From Rhodospirillales bacterium (GTDB lineage Bacteria; Pseudomonadota; Alphaproteobacteria; Kiloniellales; JAKSDN01): 46,697 nucleotides of DNA. The stretch is from positions 1 to 46,697 of the forward strand of contig JAOUCL010000006.1 in the NCBI GenBank assembly GCA_029859805.1, read 5' to 3'. Of the stretch, positions 1 through 8,029 are shown piece by piece. The notes under the pieces are model-generated. The model was not told the DNA's origin and did not search any database. It was given only the letters and a program-made list of their open reading frames with translations. The position numbers were made by a program, and so were the translations under genes. The first letter of the stretch is position 1. Every line of letters begins with the position of its first letter.

Positions 1-300
1 CAGGAGCGGGCCGCGACCCTGAAGCGCCGCTTGAGGGCGGAAGGGCTGCCGGTCATGCCTTCGGTGAGCCACATCGTGCCGGTCCTGGTGGGCGATCCGG
101 TGCGCTGCAAGCAGGTGACCGACACGCTGATGAATCGCCACGGCATCTACGTGCAGCCGATCAACTACCCGACCGTGCCGCGCGGTACCGAACGGCTGCG
201 CCTGACGCCGTCGCCGCTGCACAACGACGCCGAGATGGACCGTCTGGTCGCCGCCTTGAGCGATATCTGGTCAGAGTACGACCTGGAACGCGCCGCCTAA
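1..300 (+). CDS. hemA: 5-aminolevulinate synthase, C-terminal part (5' end outside window)
   Basis: This is the last 99 residues of a pyridoxal-phosphate enzyme that condenses glycine and succinyl-CoA to 5-aminolevulinate, the first step of haem synthesis by the Shemin route. The frame is open from base 1 to a TAA. Segments such as [22 protein letters not shown] and LRLTPSPLH are the C-terminal signature of ALAS within the alpha-oxoamine synthase family. The N-terminal and PLP-lysine parts lie outside the window. The gene is convergent with napB and ends at a strong intrinsic terminator. Using ALAS rather than glutamyl-tRNA reductase is typical of Alphaproteobacteria. KBL or BioF are alternatives within the family, but this C-terminal sequence fits ALAS best. 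Confidence 0.9.
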   Translation, partial: QERAATLKRRLRAEGLPVMPSVSHIVPVLVGDPVRCKQVTDTLMNRHGIYVQPINYPTVPRGTERLRLTPSPLHNDAEMDRLVAALSDIWSEYDLERAA

Positions 301-335
301 TCCTCCCGCGCGGCCGTCTTCCGCGCTAGACCTGA

Positions 336-374
336 CCCCGGGCCGGACCCTACCGGCCCGGGGCCGTTTTTTTT
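336..374 (+). terminator. Intrinsic terminator of hemA
   Basis: A perfect 10-bp GC stem (CCCCGGGCCG / CGGCCCGGGG) with an 8-nt loop is followed by CCG and eight T residues, starting 36 bp after the hemA stop. It separates hemA from the convergent nap genes. Confidence 0.9.
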
Positions 375-462
375 GCGCCCGCTGTCAGGCCCCTCGCGTG
401 GTCCGACGAGCCCCGCCGCCACAAAGGGCGGGGCCGCGGTCGCGACCCAAGAAGAGCGAAGC

Positions 463-921
463 CTATTCGATCTCGGCAGCGGACTTGAAAGAATTTTCGA
501 CCAACGGTCGCTCGGCGGCCTGCGGCACATGGCACTGAGTGCAGAACCAGCGGGCGCGCGCCACGCGGTCCAGCGCAACGCCGTTGCGGTCGACATAGTG
601 GGTCTCGCTCACCTTCGGCGCGCCCACGTCGGCATTGTACGGCCAGTCGTGACAGCCCAGGCATTGGTTGGCCTTCGCATCGATGCCGTAGGGGTCGATC
701 TCATGCGGGATAAGGGGTGGCTGCTGCCGGTAGGCCCGGGCGAAGCCACCGTCCTGGGTGCTCTGCTTCTCCACGGCCGGTGCCGGGTTTGTCTCTTCCA
801 GCAGAACCGGCCCCCTGAGCGATTCGACCTTTTCCGACTGGGCCGAGACTTCAGGCGCCACGAACAGGACTGCCAGGGCGAGGCCCGAGACCCCGACCAG
901 TATGGGGACGATCTTCTTCAC
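463..921 (-). CDS. napB: Periplasmic nitrate reductase, dihaem cytochrome c subunit NapB
   Basis: The 152-residue protein is the small electron-transfer subunit that passes electrons to NapA in the periplasm. Residues 1-27 form a Sec signal peptide ending VSA. Two c-type haem sites are visible, CLGCH (87-91) and CTQCH (127-131). Conserved NapB histidine contexts IPHEIDPYG and SETHY could supply the distal ligands. It is the last nap gene, 45 bp after napH, and is convergent with hemA. No napC follows, so electrons probably reach NapB through NapG/NapH. Confidence 0.95.
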   Translation of the reverse strand: MKKIVPILVGVSGLALAVLFVAPEVSAQSEKVESLRGPVLLEETNPAPAVEKQSTQDGGFARAYRQQPPLIPHEIDPYGIDAKANQCLGCHDWPYNADVGAPKVSETHYVDRNGVALDRVARARWFCTQCHVPQAAERPLVENSFKSAAEIE

Positions 922-966
922 GGCTCAAACCCTCCATCGTTGCGGTGCCGGTGGGGCACCCTGGAT

Positions 967-1896
967 TCACGTTCCGACGCCAGGCGCCGAGGCGGCGTTC
1001 CGCCCTTTCCTCTGTTCCGGCTCCGGCAGATCGCTCCAAGTCCGATTGTTGAAGCGCGTCCCGAACCGGAACACCTCCTGCGAGCAGACATCGATGCACC
1101 GGCCGCAGTTGCTGCAATCGGACGACAGGATGACCGGGCCGCGGCCATGCCGGGCGCCCTTGAGCGCCGGGGTGAGCACCTGCGGCTCGGGACAGACGGC
1201 GAAACAGTCCATGCAATCGTCGCAGGCGGCGCGCCTGTCGGCGCGCACGCGCAGAAGCGATGCGCTCCCGACCAGGCCGTAGAAGGCGCCGACCGGACAG
1301 ATATGACCGCACCAGCCGCGCCGACTCACGACGAGGTCGAACAAGAACACGGCCGCCACCACGACCCAGGCGAAGCCCATGCCGAAGACCAGCCCGCGGA
1401 AGACCATGGAGACCGGATTGACGAACTCCCAGGCGATGGTCCCGGTGGCAAGCGAGACCGCCAAGGTCGCCGCGAGCAGCCACAGCCGGGTGTTCCGCTT
1501 GGGTTGCCAACCCTTTTGAAGGTCCAGTCTGGAGCGCAGCCAATGGGCGCCGTCGGTCACCACGTTGACCGGGCAGACCCAGGCGCAGTATACGCGCCCG
1601 CCGATCGCCGCATAGACCGCCAGGACGATGAGCGCGCCCAGCAAAGCCGTCCCCGCCGCGACGTGGCCGGCGAAGAGCGACTGCACCAAGACGTAGGGGT
1701 CGCTGAGCGGCAGCCAGTCCAGGGTCAGGCTGGAGGCGAGATTGCCCTTGATCAGCCAGACGCCGGCGACCGGGCCGAGCAGGAACAGACCGAGGATGAG
1801 CAGCTGCGAGGCGCGCCGCATTAGCAACCATCTGTGGGCGCGCGGCCAGCCGTATCGCTCGACCGCTGCCGCGCCGGGATTGCGCTGGGCGCTCAT
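967..1896 (-). CDS. napH: Quinol dehydrogenase membrane component NapH
   Basis: The 309-residue polytopic membrane iron-sulfur protein is thought to oxidise quinol and hand electrons through NapG towards NapAB. Four or more hydrophobic segments are visible. Two cytoplasmic-loop motifs of the NapH/NosR class are present (YCAWVCPVN and WCGHICPVG). Two C-terminal [4Fe-4S] motifs follow ([12 protein letters not shown] and [11 protein letters not shown]). The ATG is chosen because it overlaps the napG stop as ATGA, a sign of translational coupling. The longer upstream reading of this frame is only a shadow of napG. Confidence 0.93.
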   Translation of the reverse strand: MSAQRNPGAAAVERYGWPRAHRWLLMRRASQLLILGLFLLGPVAGVWLIKGNLASSLTLDWLPLSDPYVLVQSLFAGHVAAGTALLGALIVLAVYAAIGGRVYCAWVCPVNVVTDGAHWLRSRLDLQKGWQPKRNTRLWLLAATLAVSLATGTIAWEFVNPVSMVFRGLVFGMGFAWVVVAAVFLFDLVVSRRGWCGHICPVGAFYGLVGSASLLRVRADRRAACDDCMDCFAVCPEPQVLTPALKGARHGRGPVILSSDCSNCGRCIDVCSQEVFRFGTRFNNRTWSDLPEPEQRKGRNAASAPGVGT

Positions 1897-2639
1897 GGCC
1901 GGGCCTCCGGGAGGCGGTCGGGCAGGTCGACGAGGCCGGGCACCAGGGATTCGCCCCGCTTCGCCTTCTCTTCCCAGCCCAGCCGGTAGTGGTGCCCGAG
2001 TTCGCCCAGCGCCACCTTGCGCGGCAGCACCTTGATCGCCGCCTCTTCCAGCACGCAGGACCTCTCGCACTTGCCGCAGCCCGTGCAGTGGTCGCTGTGC
2101 ACCGTCGGAATGAACAGGGCGTGCTTGCCGGTGCGCGGGTTGTGCAGCCGCTCCAGGGTGATCGCCTCGCCGAGCACTGGGCAGACCCGGTAGCAGACGT
2201 CGCAGCGCAGGCCCAGGTAATTGAGGCAGGTCTCGTGATCGACCAGCACCGCCACGCCCATGCGCGCGTCGTCGATGTCGGTCAGGCCCGGGTCCAGGGC
2301 GCCGGTCGGACAGGCCTTGACGCAGGGAATGTCCTCGCACATCTCGCAGGGCACCTCCCGGGCGACGAAATAGGGCGTGCCCAGCGCCACGGGCTCGCCC
2401 AGCTTGGCCAGCCGCAGGGTGTCGTAGGGACAGTCGCGCACGCAGAGCCCGCAGCGCACGCAAGTCCCGAGGAACGCGGCCTCCGGCAACGCGCCCGGCG
2501 CCCGCAGGGCGGTGACCGGACGCGACCTCGCCTGCCCGGCATAGAGCGCGAGTAGCAACCCCGCCAACCCCACGCCGCAGGCGGTGCGCGCCGTGCCGGC
2601 GAGAAAACTGCGCCGGTTCACGGGCTTCTGGTTCGGCAT
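1893..2639 (-). CDS. napG: Ferredoxin-type periplasmic protein NapG
   Basis: A 248-residue iron-sulfur protein working with NapH as a quinol dehydrogenase for periplasmic nitrate reduction. It opens with a twin-arginine export signal (NRRSFLAG followed by a hydrophobic stretch). Four [4Fe-4S] binding sites are visible: [35 protein letters not shown] and [12 protein letters not shown] chose the ATG giving [10 protein letters not shown] because it puts the RR motif near the N-terminus; an in-frame GTG three codons upstream is possible. It lies 40 bp after napA and overlaps napH by 4 bp. Confidence 0.93.
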   Translation of the reverse strand: MPNQKPVNRRSFLAGTARTACGVGLAGLLLALYAGQARSRPVTALRAPGALPEAAFLGTCVRCGLCVRDCPYDTLRLAKLGEPVALGTPYFVAREVPCEMCEDIPCVKACPTGALDPGLTDIDDARMGVAVLVDHETCLNYLGLRCDVCYRVCPVLGEAITLERLHNPRTGKHALFIPTVHSDHCTGCGKCERSCVLEEAAIKVLPRKVALGELGHHYRLGWEEKAKRGESLVPGLVDLPDRLPEARP

Positions 2640-2679
2640 GCGTTGCACCGAAGGAGTCCCGTTCTCCCTGCGGCCGGGC

Positions 2680-5252
2680 TTACACGGCCTCGATCCTGAC
2701 GGCGCACTTCTTGTAGTCGGTCTCCTTGGAGATCGGACAGGTCGAGTCCAGGGTCAGCTTGTTGACCAAGCGGCTTTCGTCGAACCAGGGGATGAAGACC
2801 AGGCCGCGCGGCGGCCGATTTCGTCCCCGGGTCTCCACCCGCGTCATGACCTCGCCGCGCCGCGTCTTGAGCTTGACCGCCTGGCCGCGCTTCAGACCAC
2901 GCGCCTTTGCGTCCTCGGGATGCATGAAGCAGACCGCGTTGGGCACCGCGCGGTGCAGCTCGGCGACGCGCCGGGTCATGGACCCCGAGTGCCAGTGTTC
3001 CAGCACCCGCCCGGTGACGAGCCACAGGTCGTACTCGTTGTCCGGTTCCTCGGCCGCCGGCTCGTACGGCAGGGCGAAGATGTTGGCCTTGCCGTCCGGC
3101 TTGCCGTAGAAGCGGACCCCCTCGCCCTTCTTGACATAGGGGTCGTAGCCCTCGCGGAAGCGCCACAGGGTCTCCTTGCCGCCGACCACCGGCCAGCGCA
3201 GGCCGCGCGCCTTGTGATAGGACTCGAAGGGCGCGAGATCGTGCGCCTTGTTCACGCCGAAACGCCGGTATTCCTCGAACAGGCCCTTCTGGAGATAGAA
3301 TCCGTTGTCCTTGGATTCGTCGTTGTCGAAGCCGTCCTGCAACTCGCTCACGGGGAACTTGTCCACCTGGCCGTTGCGGAACAGCACGTCGTAGAGCGTC
3401 TTGCCGCGATACTCGGGCGCCTTGGCGAGCAGGTCCTCCGGCCAGACCTCCTCGACCTTGAAACGCTTGGAGAACTCGACCAGCTGCCAAAGGTCCGAGC
3501 GCGCCTCGCCGGGCGGCTTGATCTGCTGCCGCCAGAATTGGGTCCGCCGCTCCGCGTTGCCGTAGGCGCCTTCCTTTTCGACCCACATGGCGGTCGGCAG
3601 GATGAGGTCCGCGGCCAAGGCCGTCACCGTCGGATAGGGGTCGGAGACCACGATGAAGTTCTCCGGGTTGCGATAGCCCGGATAGGTCTCCTCGTTCATG
3701 TTCGCGGCGGCCTGCATGTTGTTGTTGCACATCACCCAATAGGCATTGAGCTTGCCGTCCTTGAGCATGCGGTTCTGCAGCACCGCGTGATAGCCGACCT
3801 TGCCGGGGATGGTGCCCTCCGGCAGCTTCCAGATCTTCTCGGCGACCGCGCGGTGTTCCTTCTTCTTGACCACCATGTCCGCCGGCAGGCGGTGGGCGAA
3901 GGTGCCGACCTCGCGGGCCGTGCCGCAGGCCGAGGGCTGCCCGGTGAGCGAGAAGGGGCCGTTGCCGGGCTCGGAGATCTTCCCGGTCAGCAGATGCACG
4001 TTGTAGACCAGGTTGTTGACCCAGGCACCGCGCGAGTGCTGGTTGAAGCCCATGGTCCAGTAGGACACCACCTTGCGCTTCGGGTCGGCGTAGAGCTCCG
4101 CCAGGGCCTCGAGCTTCTCGGCCGGCACACCGGAGATCTGGCTCGCCTTCTCGACCGTGTAGTCGGCGACGAAGGCCTTGTAGTCCTCGAAGGACATGGG
4201 CTGGAGCCGCCGGCCTTGGACGCGTTCGCGGCCGCTTTCTCCTTCGGGTGCTCCGGGCGCAGGCCGTACCCGATGTCCGTGTTGCCGCGGCGGAAGTTGA
4301 CGTGCTTGGCGACGAAATCCCGGTTCACCCGGCCGCTTTGGATGATGTGGTTGGCGATGTAGTTGAGGATCGCCAGGTCGCTCTGCGGCCGGAACACGAT
4401 GCCGAGATCCGCCAGCTCGAAGTTGCGGTTCTCGAAGGTCGAGAGCACTGCGACCTTGACGTGATCGGCGGTCAGCCGCCGGTCGGTCAGGCGCGACCAG
4501 AGGATCGGGTGCATCTCGGTCATGTTCGCGCCCCAGAGCACGAAGGCGTCGGCCTGCTCCAGGTCGTCGTAGCAGCCCATCGGCTCGTCGATGCCGAAGG
4601 TCCGGATGAAGCCGGCCACCGCCGAGGCCATGCAATGCCGGGCGTTCGGGTCGAGGTTGTTGGTGCGCAGCCCCGCCTTCATCAGCTTGGCGGCGGCATA
4701 GCCCTCCCAGACCGTCCACTGGCCCGAGCCGAACATGCCGACCGAGGTCGGACCCTTGGCCTTCAGGCTCTCCTTGAACTTGCCCGCCATGACGTCGAAG
4801 GCCTCGTCCCAGGAGACCGGGGTGAACTCGCCGTTCTTGTCGTACTTGCCGTTCTTCTTGCGCAGCAGCGGCCGGGTCAGGCGGTCCTCGCCGTAGACGA
4901 TCTTGGAGAGGAAGTAGCCCTTGATGCAGTTCAGCCCGCGGTTCACCGGGGCGTCGGGATCGCCCTGTGTCGCGACCATGCGTCCGCCCTTGACGCCGAC
5001 CAGGACGCCGCAGCCGGTGCCGCAGAAACGGCACGGCGCCTTGTCCCAGCGGATCCCCTCGCCGGCCGCGGCCTGGGCCGGCCCGATCCCCGGCAGCTGC
5101 ACGCCCGCCGCCGCCGCGGTCGCGGTCAGCGCGGTGGTCTTGATGAAATCGCGCCGTGTCTGCATCGGGGAGCGAGAGAGCTCGGAGTCGGCCTTGGACA
5201 AAGAGCCGCGCAGGATCGACGTCTGGCGTGCACGTGAGGTGTCATCGCTCAT
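2680..5252 (-). CDS. napA: Periplasmic nitrate reductase catalytic subunit NapA, interrupted by a one-base frameshift
   Basis: NapA is the molybdopterin and [4Fe-4S] subunit that reduces nitrate to nitrite in the periplasm. The first part (frame of 3987..5252) has a Tat signal (RRDFIK), cluster cysteines in [10 protein letters not shown] and GLNCIKG, and the Mo-ligand cysteine in [10 protein letters not shown]. The reading then moves to the frame of 2680..5034 at MSFEDYKAF and runs normally to [10 protein letters not shown]. The switch lies at about 4197-4203, where one base is missing from AGCCC|ATG. With that base restored the gene has 857 codons, or 828 from the internal ATG at 5165, which is the usual NapA length. 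The 5252 start is listed because GGAG stands 7 nt before it; the ATG at 5165 lacks a clear RBS but puts the Tat motif nearer the terminus. It could be a sequencing indel or a real lesion. Confidence 0.93.
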
Positions 5253-5850
5253 CGGAGGTCTCCATAGGGAGTCGCGGGAGTGTCTGGAGCGGTGATCCTA
5301 AGTCGGGACCTCGCGGTCAGCTATGATCCAGATCAAAATGCAGGCGCGCCGTTTCGCGCGGGAGCGAGATTCGAGTGCGCGAAGCCGGGGGTAGCGGGGG
5401 AAGGCAGCGCGTTCGTCTGATCAGAGCGGCGCTTACATTCTTCTGCCGAAATTGGTGCTGCCGTTTCGTTAGTGCGTTGCCTCGACCGGCGCTTGATCCT
5501 GCTTCTTCAGCTTCACTCCTGACTGCGGACCAACGCCGGTCGGCGCTGCTACGGGCGAACCTGACCCATTTGAGACATCGAGGAGATTGCCGTGCGCAAT
5601 GCGTTGCAGGACCTGAGTCCCCTTCAACCGGTGAAAGCGCTACCGTTTTTCACCCGGCCGGAGGTATTATCCGGGAAACCTCGGTCAACGAACTGGTCTT
5701 CCGAACCTGGCCGAACCGGCAAGATCAAGTCATCGAACCGCCGGGGGAAACACAGCCGCTCCCGGATTTGCCATGTCGGTGCGATGGCTGTGGATTCGGA
5801 GGTTGCCGACGAATACGGCCTTTGGGCTTGTTGCTCAGGAGGAAACCGTC
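5253..5850. other. Non-coding interval between napA and the Usp gene
   Basis: Apart from the napA promoter I see no convincing gene in this 598-bp stretch. An ORF from GTG 5592 has GAGGAG 7 nt upstream, but it runs into the Usp gene in another frame and looks like no known protein beyond its first 25 or so residues. AGGAGG at 5837-5842 is the ribosome binding site of the Usp gene. Confidence 0.5.
5295..5336 (-). promoter_or_regulatory. FNR/ANR-type box and -10 of the napA promoter
   Basis: On the minus strand TTGAT-CTGG-ATCAT (5323-5336) matches the FNR consensus TTGAT-N4-ATCAA with one mismatch. With its centre at -41.5 the start of transcription would be near 5288. The hexamer TAGGAT (5300-5295; 4 of 6 to TATAAT) then falls exactly at -12 to -7. 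This leaves a leader of about 36 nt before the 5252 start. Confidence 0.7.
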
Positions 5851-6294
5851 GTGGACAAAATCAAGAACATTCTTGTCGCCGTCGATTTGTACGGAGGTTC
5901 CGAGGAAGTGGCCGGAGTCGCGGCCGGTTTTGCCGAGGCATTTTCGGCGAAGCTGTATTTTCTGCACGTGGAGCGGGGCTATCCGGAGATTATGGGCGAC
6001 CCGGACGTTCCAGACGAGCGTGACGTGGTGGCGAGCGAAGTCAGAGCCTCGCACCGGGAACTGCAGGAATTTCGGGACAAGATGACTCCCCCGGGCGTGG
6101 AAGCCGTGGCCCTGCAGATCCAGGGCCGGACGGTCCAAAAGATTATTTCCGAGGCGAGGGCGCTCGATATCGATCTCATGGTCGTCGGTTTTCACCGGGA
6201 CGGCCTGCATCATCTGCTCGCGGACGACGTGATCAAGCGCGTCCTGAACCACGCACCCTGTCCCGTGGTGGTCGTTCCGCCACCCACGCGTTAG
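5851..6294 (+). CDS. Universal stress protein (UspA family), single domain
   Basis: A 147-residue Usp fold protein begins KNILVAVDLYG and ends APCPVVVVPPPTR, the usual first and last strands of the family. The start is the GTG at 5851, 8 nt after a perfect AGGAGG; the longer ORF-track start has no RBS. The ATP-loop G-2x-G-9x-G(S/T) is not canonical: the region reads VVGFHRDGLHHLLADD and lacks the final Gly-Ser, so nucleotide binding may be altered or absent. It lies inside the split nap cluster on the opposite strand. Usp proteins commonly aid survival of anoxia and starvation, which agrees with the neighbours. Confidence 0.85.
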   Translation: MDKIKNILVAVDLYGGSEEVAGVAAGFAEAFSAKLYFLHVERGYPEIMGDPDVPDERDVVASEVRASHRELQEFRDKMTPPGVEAVALQIQGRTVQKIISEARALDIDLMVVGFHRDGLHHLLADDVIKRVLNHAPCPVVVVPPPTR

Positions 6295-6912
6295 GACACG
6301 GTGCGGCACGGAGTCATTCAAGAGGATCAGGCCCGTGCCCGATATTTGCCGCCTCGCTGTCTTGCGCGACGATGGCGGACGGTAAAGGGGGCCGGCCTAG
6401 ATCTGGTCAAGCCGGAAAAAGGTGGCTTTGGGTGCGAAGTTCTCGCCGATCACCCGATCCAGCCGTTGGGGTCGATGTCATGGACGAAACCCTGTCGCCA
6501 ATGAGAGGATTTCGGGTTATGGCTGAGGCTGTTGAAGAAGTCAGAGCCGAGCTCTCTCAACGCAAGAAAGGAATCGGCGGCACGACTAGCACAAATCATT
6601 GTTGCTCCGCGCGGCCGGCGCGCGAATCAATCTTGCGCCTCGGACCGCTCAAATTGGCTTTTCAACAGCCTCGGCTAACAGCACGCCTCCACGGGCGCAT
6701 GAGAGCACAACCGCTTAGCACCAATCAGCCGACTTTGCGACGGACTCGCCGTGGCGGTCGAGTCCGCGTCCCCCCTACAAATCGCGTGTGGTGATCCTTG
6801 TGTGGAACTCGGGGTCAACCGAACATCCCCGAAAGCACCGCGAGCCTATCACCCTATTGATATATATGGGATTTTTGAGGCCACTGAAAGTCGACTCGAG
6901 GGCCCGAACAGC
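6295..6912. other. Gene-free interval between the Usp gene and napD
   Basis: In this 618-bp stretch no frame shows protein-like composition. It holds an inverted-repeat element (6522-6675), a short hairpin-forming stretch near 6740-6765, and an AT-rich patch (TTGATATATATGG) near 6858. The interval looks like decayed or inserted DNA that split napFD from napAGHB. Confidence 0.5.
6522..6675. repeat. MITE-like element with inverted terminal repeats
   Basis: GCTGAGGCTGTTGAA at 6522-6536 is repeated in inverted form as TTCAACAGCCTCGGC at 6661-6675 with one mismatch, bounding 154 bp without a gene. The end resembles the GGCTGCTGAAAAAGT terminus at 40615-40629, suggesting a family of short non-autonomous elements. 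Confidence 0.5.
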
Positions 6913-7188
6913 TCACGCCGTGATGGCTTCGTCGTTCGGATCTCCGTCCTCGTCGTCTTCGGGCTCGGGCTCGAAATGGTGGTAGGCGACCGAGGCCGCC
7001 AGGACGCCCTCGAGGCGGTGCAGTGCCAAGACCGTGCCGCCCTGCGCGTCTTCTTCCTCGACGGTTACGAGCAGTCGGCCATCGTCCGTGACCTTGTGCA
7101 CCTCGACACCGGGGAAGCGGTCGAGCGCCGAGCGCACGTCGTCCAGACGCTCGGGATGCACCTGCAGGAGGACGCCCGCGATGTTCAT
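6913..7188 (-). CDS. napD: NapA maturation chaperone NapD
   Basis: The 91-residue cytoplasmic protein of the NapD family binds the NapA Tat signal and controls its export until cofactor loading is complete. MNIAGVLLQVHPERLDDV at the start and the ferredoxin-like beta-alpha-beta pattern with VTVEEEDAQG are typical. The tail is acidic (EPEPEDDEDGD). The start ATG overlaps the napF stop as ATGA, so the two are coupled; the longer ORF-track start is inside napF. Confidence 0.9.
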   Translation of the reverse strand: MNIAGVLLQVHPERLDDVRSALDRFPGVEVHKVTDDGRLLVTVEEEDAQGGTVLALHRLEGVLAASVAYHHFEPEPEDDEDGDPNDEAITA

Positions 7189-7676
7189 GACGGTTTCTTG
7201 CGAATCTCCACCGCGCCGACCGGGCAGACGCCCACGCAGGCGCCGCACCCGTTACAAGCCTCGGAATCGACCTCCGGCAGCGCGTAGCCGCCGAGCGCCG
7301 GCCGAAAGCGGATCGCCACCGGTTCGCACCGCTCCTCGCACAGCCGGCAGAGCACGCCCTGGACCGACAGGCAGCTGAACGAGATCTTGGCCGCCGTGGC
7401 CCAGGGCGCCTGTCCCCGGTCGACCAGAAGTCCGACCGAGCATGCCTGGATGCACTCCTTGCAGAAGCTGCACTGGCCGCGCTGGAAATCGACCTCGGGC
7501 AGACCCCGGGCCCCGGCCACGATGATCCCTTCCGGGCAGGCCTCGGCACAATGGAGACAGCGGTCGCAGCGCGCCGAGAACTCGTCCTCCGGGCTCGCCC
7601 AGGGCGGGCGAAGCACCGGCGGCGTGTCGCGCAGGCGGCCACGCAGTAGATCGGATCGGCTGAGTGTGCCCCTCAT
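7185..7676 (-). CDS. napF: Ferredoxin-type protein NapF
   Basis: A 163-residue cytoplasmic iron-sulfur protein thought to help mature NapA. Three [4Fe-4S] motifs are seen (CDRCLHCAEACP, CSFCKECIQACS, CNGCGACVGVCP) plus an extra CRLCEERC. I place the start at MRGTLSRSDLLRG because it aligns with the LSRR..L.G opening of known NapF proteins and follows AAGGA by 6 nt. The ORF-track start 45 bases upstream lies within the predicted promoter. It is the first gene of napFD and sits 26 nt after the predicted transcription start. Confidence 0.9.
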   Translation of the reverse strand: MRGTLSRSDLLRGRLRDTPPVLRPPWASPEDEFSARCDRCLHCAEACPEGIIVAGARGLPEVDFQRGQCSFCKECIQACSVGLLVDRGQAPWATAAKISFSCLSVQGVLCRLCEERCEPVAIRFRPALGGYALPEVDSEACNGCGACVGVCPVGAVEIRKKPS

Positions 7677-7708
7677 TCCGGGTCCTTCGAGAATATCACT
7701 CATTCGCA

Positions 7709-7750
7709 ACTCTAGCGCCATTCGGACGGGCTTACCTTGATTTAGATCAA
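7709..7750 (-). promoter_or_regulatory. Perfect FNR/ANR box and -10 of the napFD promoter
   Basis: TTGAT-CTAA-ATCAA on the minus strand (7737-7750) is a full match to the FNR consensus. Placing its centre at -41.5 puts the start at about 7702, with TAGAGT (7714-7709; 4 of 6 to TATAAT) at -12 to -7. This fits a class II activated promoter for napF. Confidence 0.8.
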
Positions 7751-7810
7751 AAAAGGCCGACAGCGCGGTGCGAAAACCGATATTGCCCGCTTCAACGGAT
7801 CGCGCGCCTT

Positions 7811-7852
7811 TTGACCTGGGTCATTTTGCCACGGACGCTCGGGGTCTATGGT
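7811..7852 (+). promoter_or_regulatory. FNR-type box and -10 of the ftsH promoter
   Basis: TTGAC-CTGG-GTCAT (7811-7824) is a near-palindromic FNR/FixK-like box. With the centre at -41.5 the start is near 7859 and TATGGT (7847-7852; 4 of 6) is at -12 to -7. The leader to the ftsH ATG would be about 170 nt. Confidence 0.55.
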
Positions 7853-8029
7853 CTCGAGGTAACGTTTTGGGGCTGTGCCCGATCGCTCCGGATCGCCATA
7901 TACCGGGTGACGGATCGAATCGGACGCCAAGGTGCTCCGGCCCGCGCGTGACCACGGGGGCACGGAGCCGACTGGAGAGATGACTGGCAGAAGGCCCGGC
8001 CTTCGCGGGGTCTCTGTGGGAGCACGGCT

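Noticed and set aside
373-1824. Long plus-strand ORF opposite napB/napH
   Set aside because: Composition (His, Arg, Gly, Asp rich) is that of an antisense shadow; the opposite strand holds clear nap genes.
2584-4362. 592-residue plus-strand ORF opposite napA
   Set aside because: Antisense shadow of NapA caused by high GC.
5592-6023. ORF of 143 residues with GAGGAG before a GTG
   Set aside because: It runs into the Usp gene in another frame and becomes Arg/Ser/Gly-rich in the manner of shadow ORFs; only the first 25 or so residues look protein-like.
6732-6785. A tRNA-like 3' end (GGCGGTCGAGTCCGCG) with a possible stem
   Set aside because: No acceptor stem, anticodon arm or D-arm could be built around it and the T-loop has the wrong size; at most a chance hairpin or remnant.
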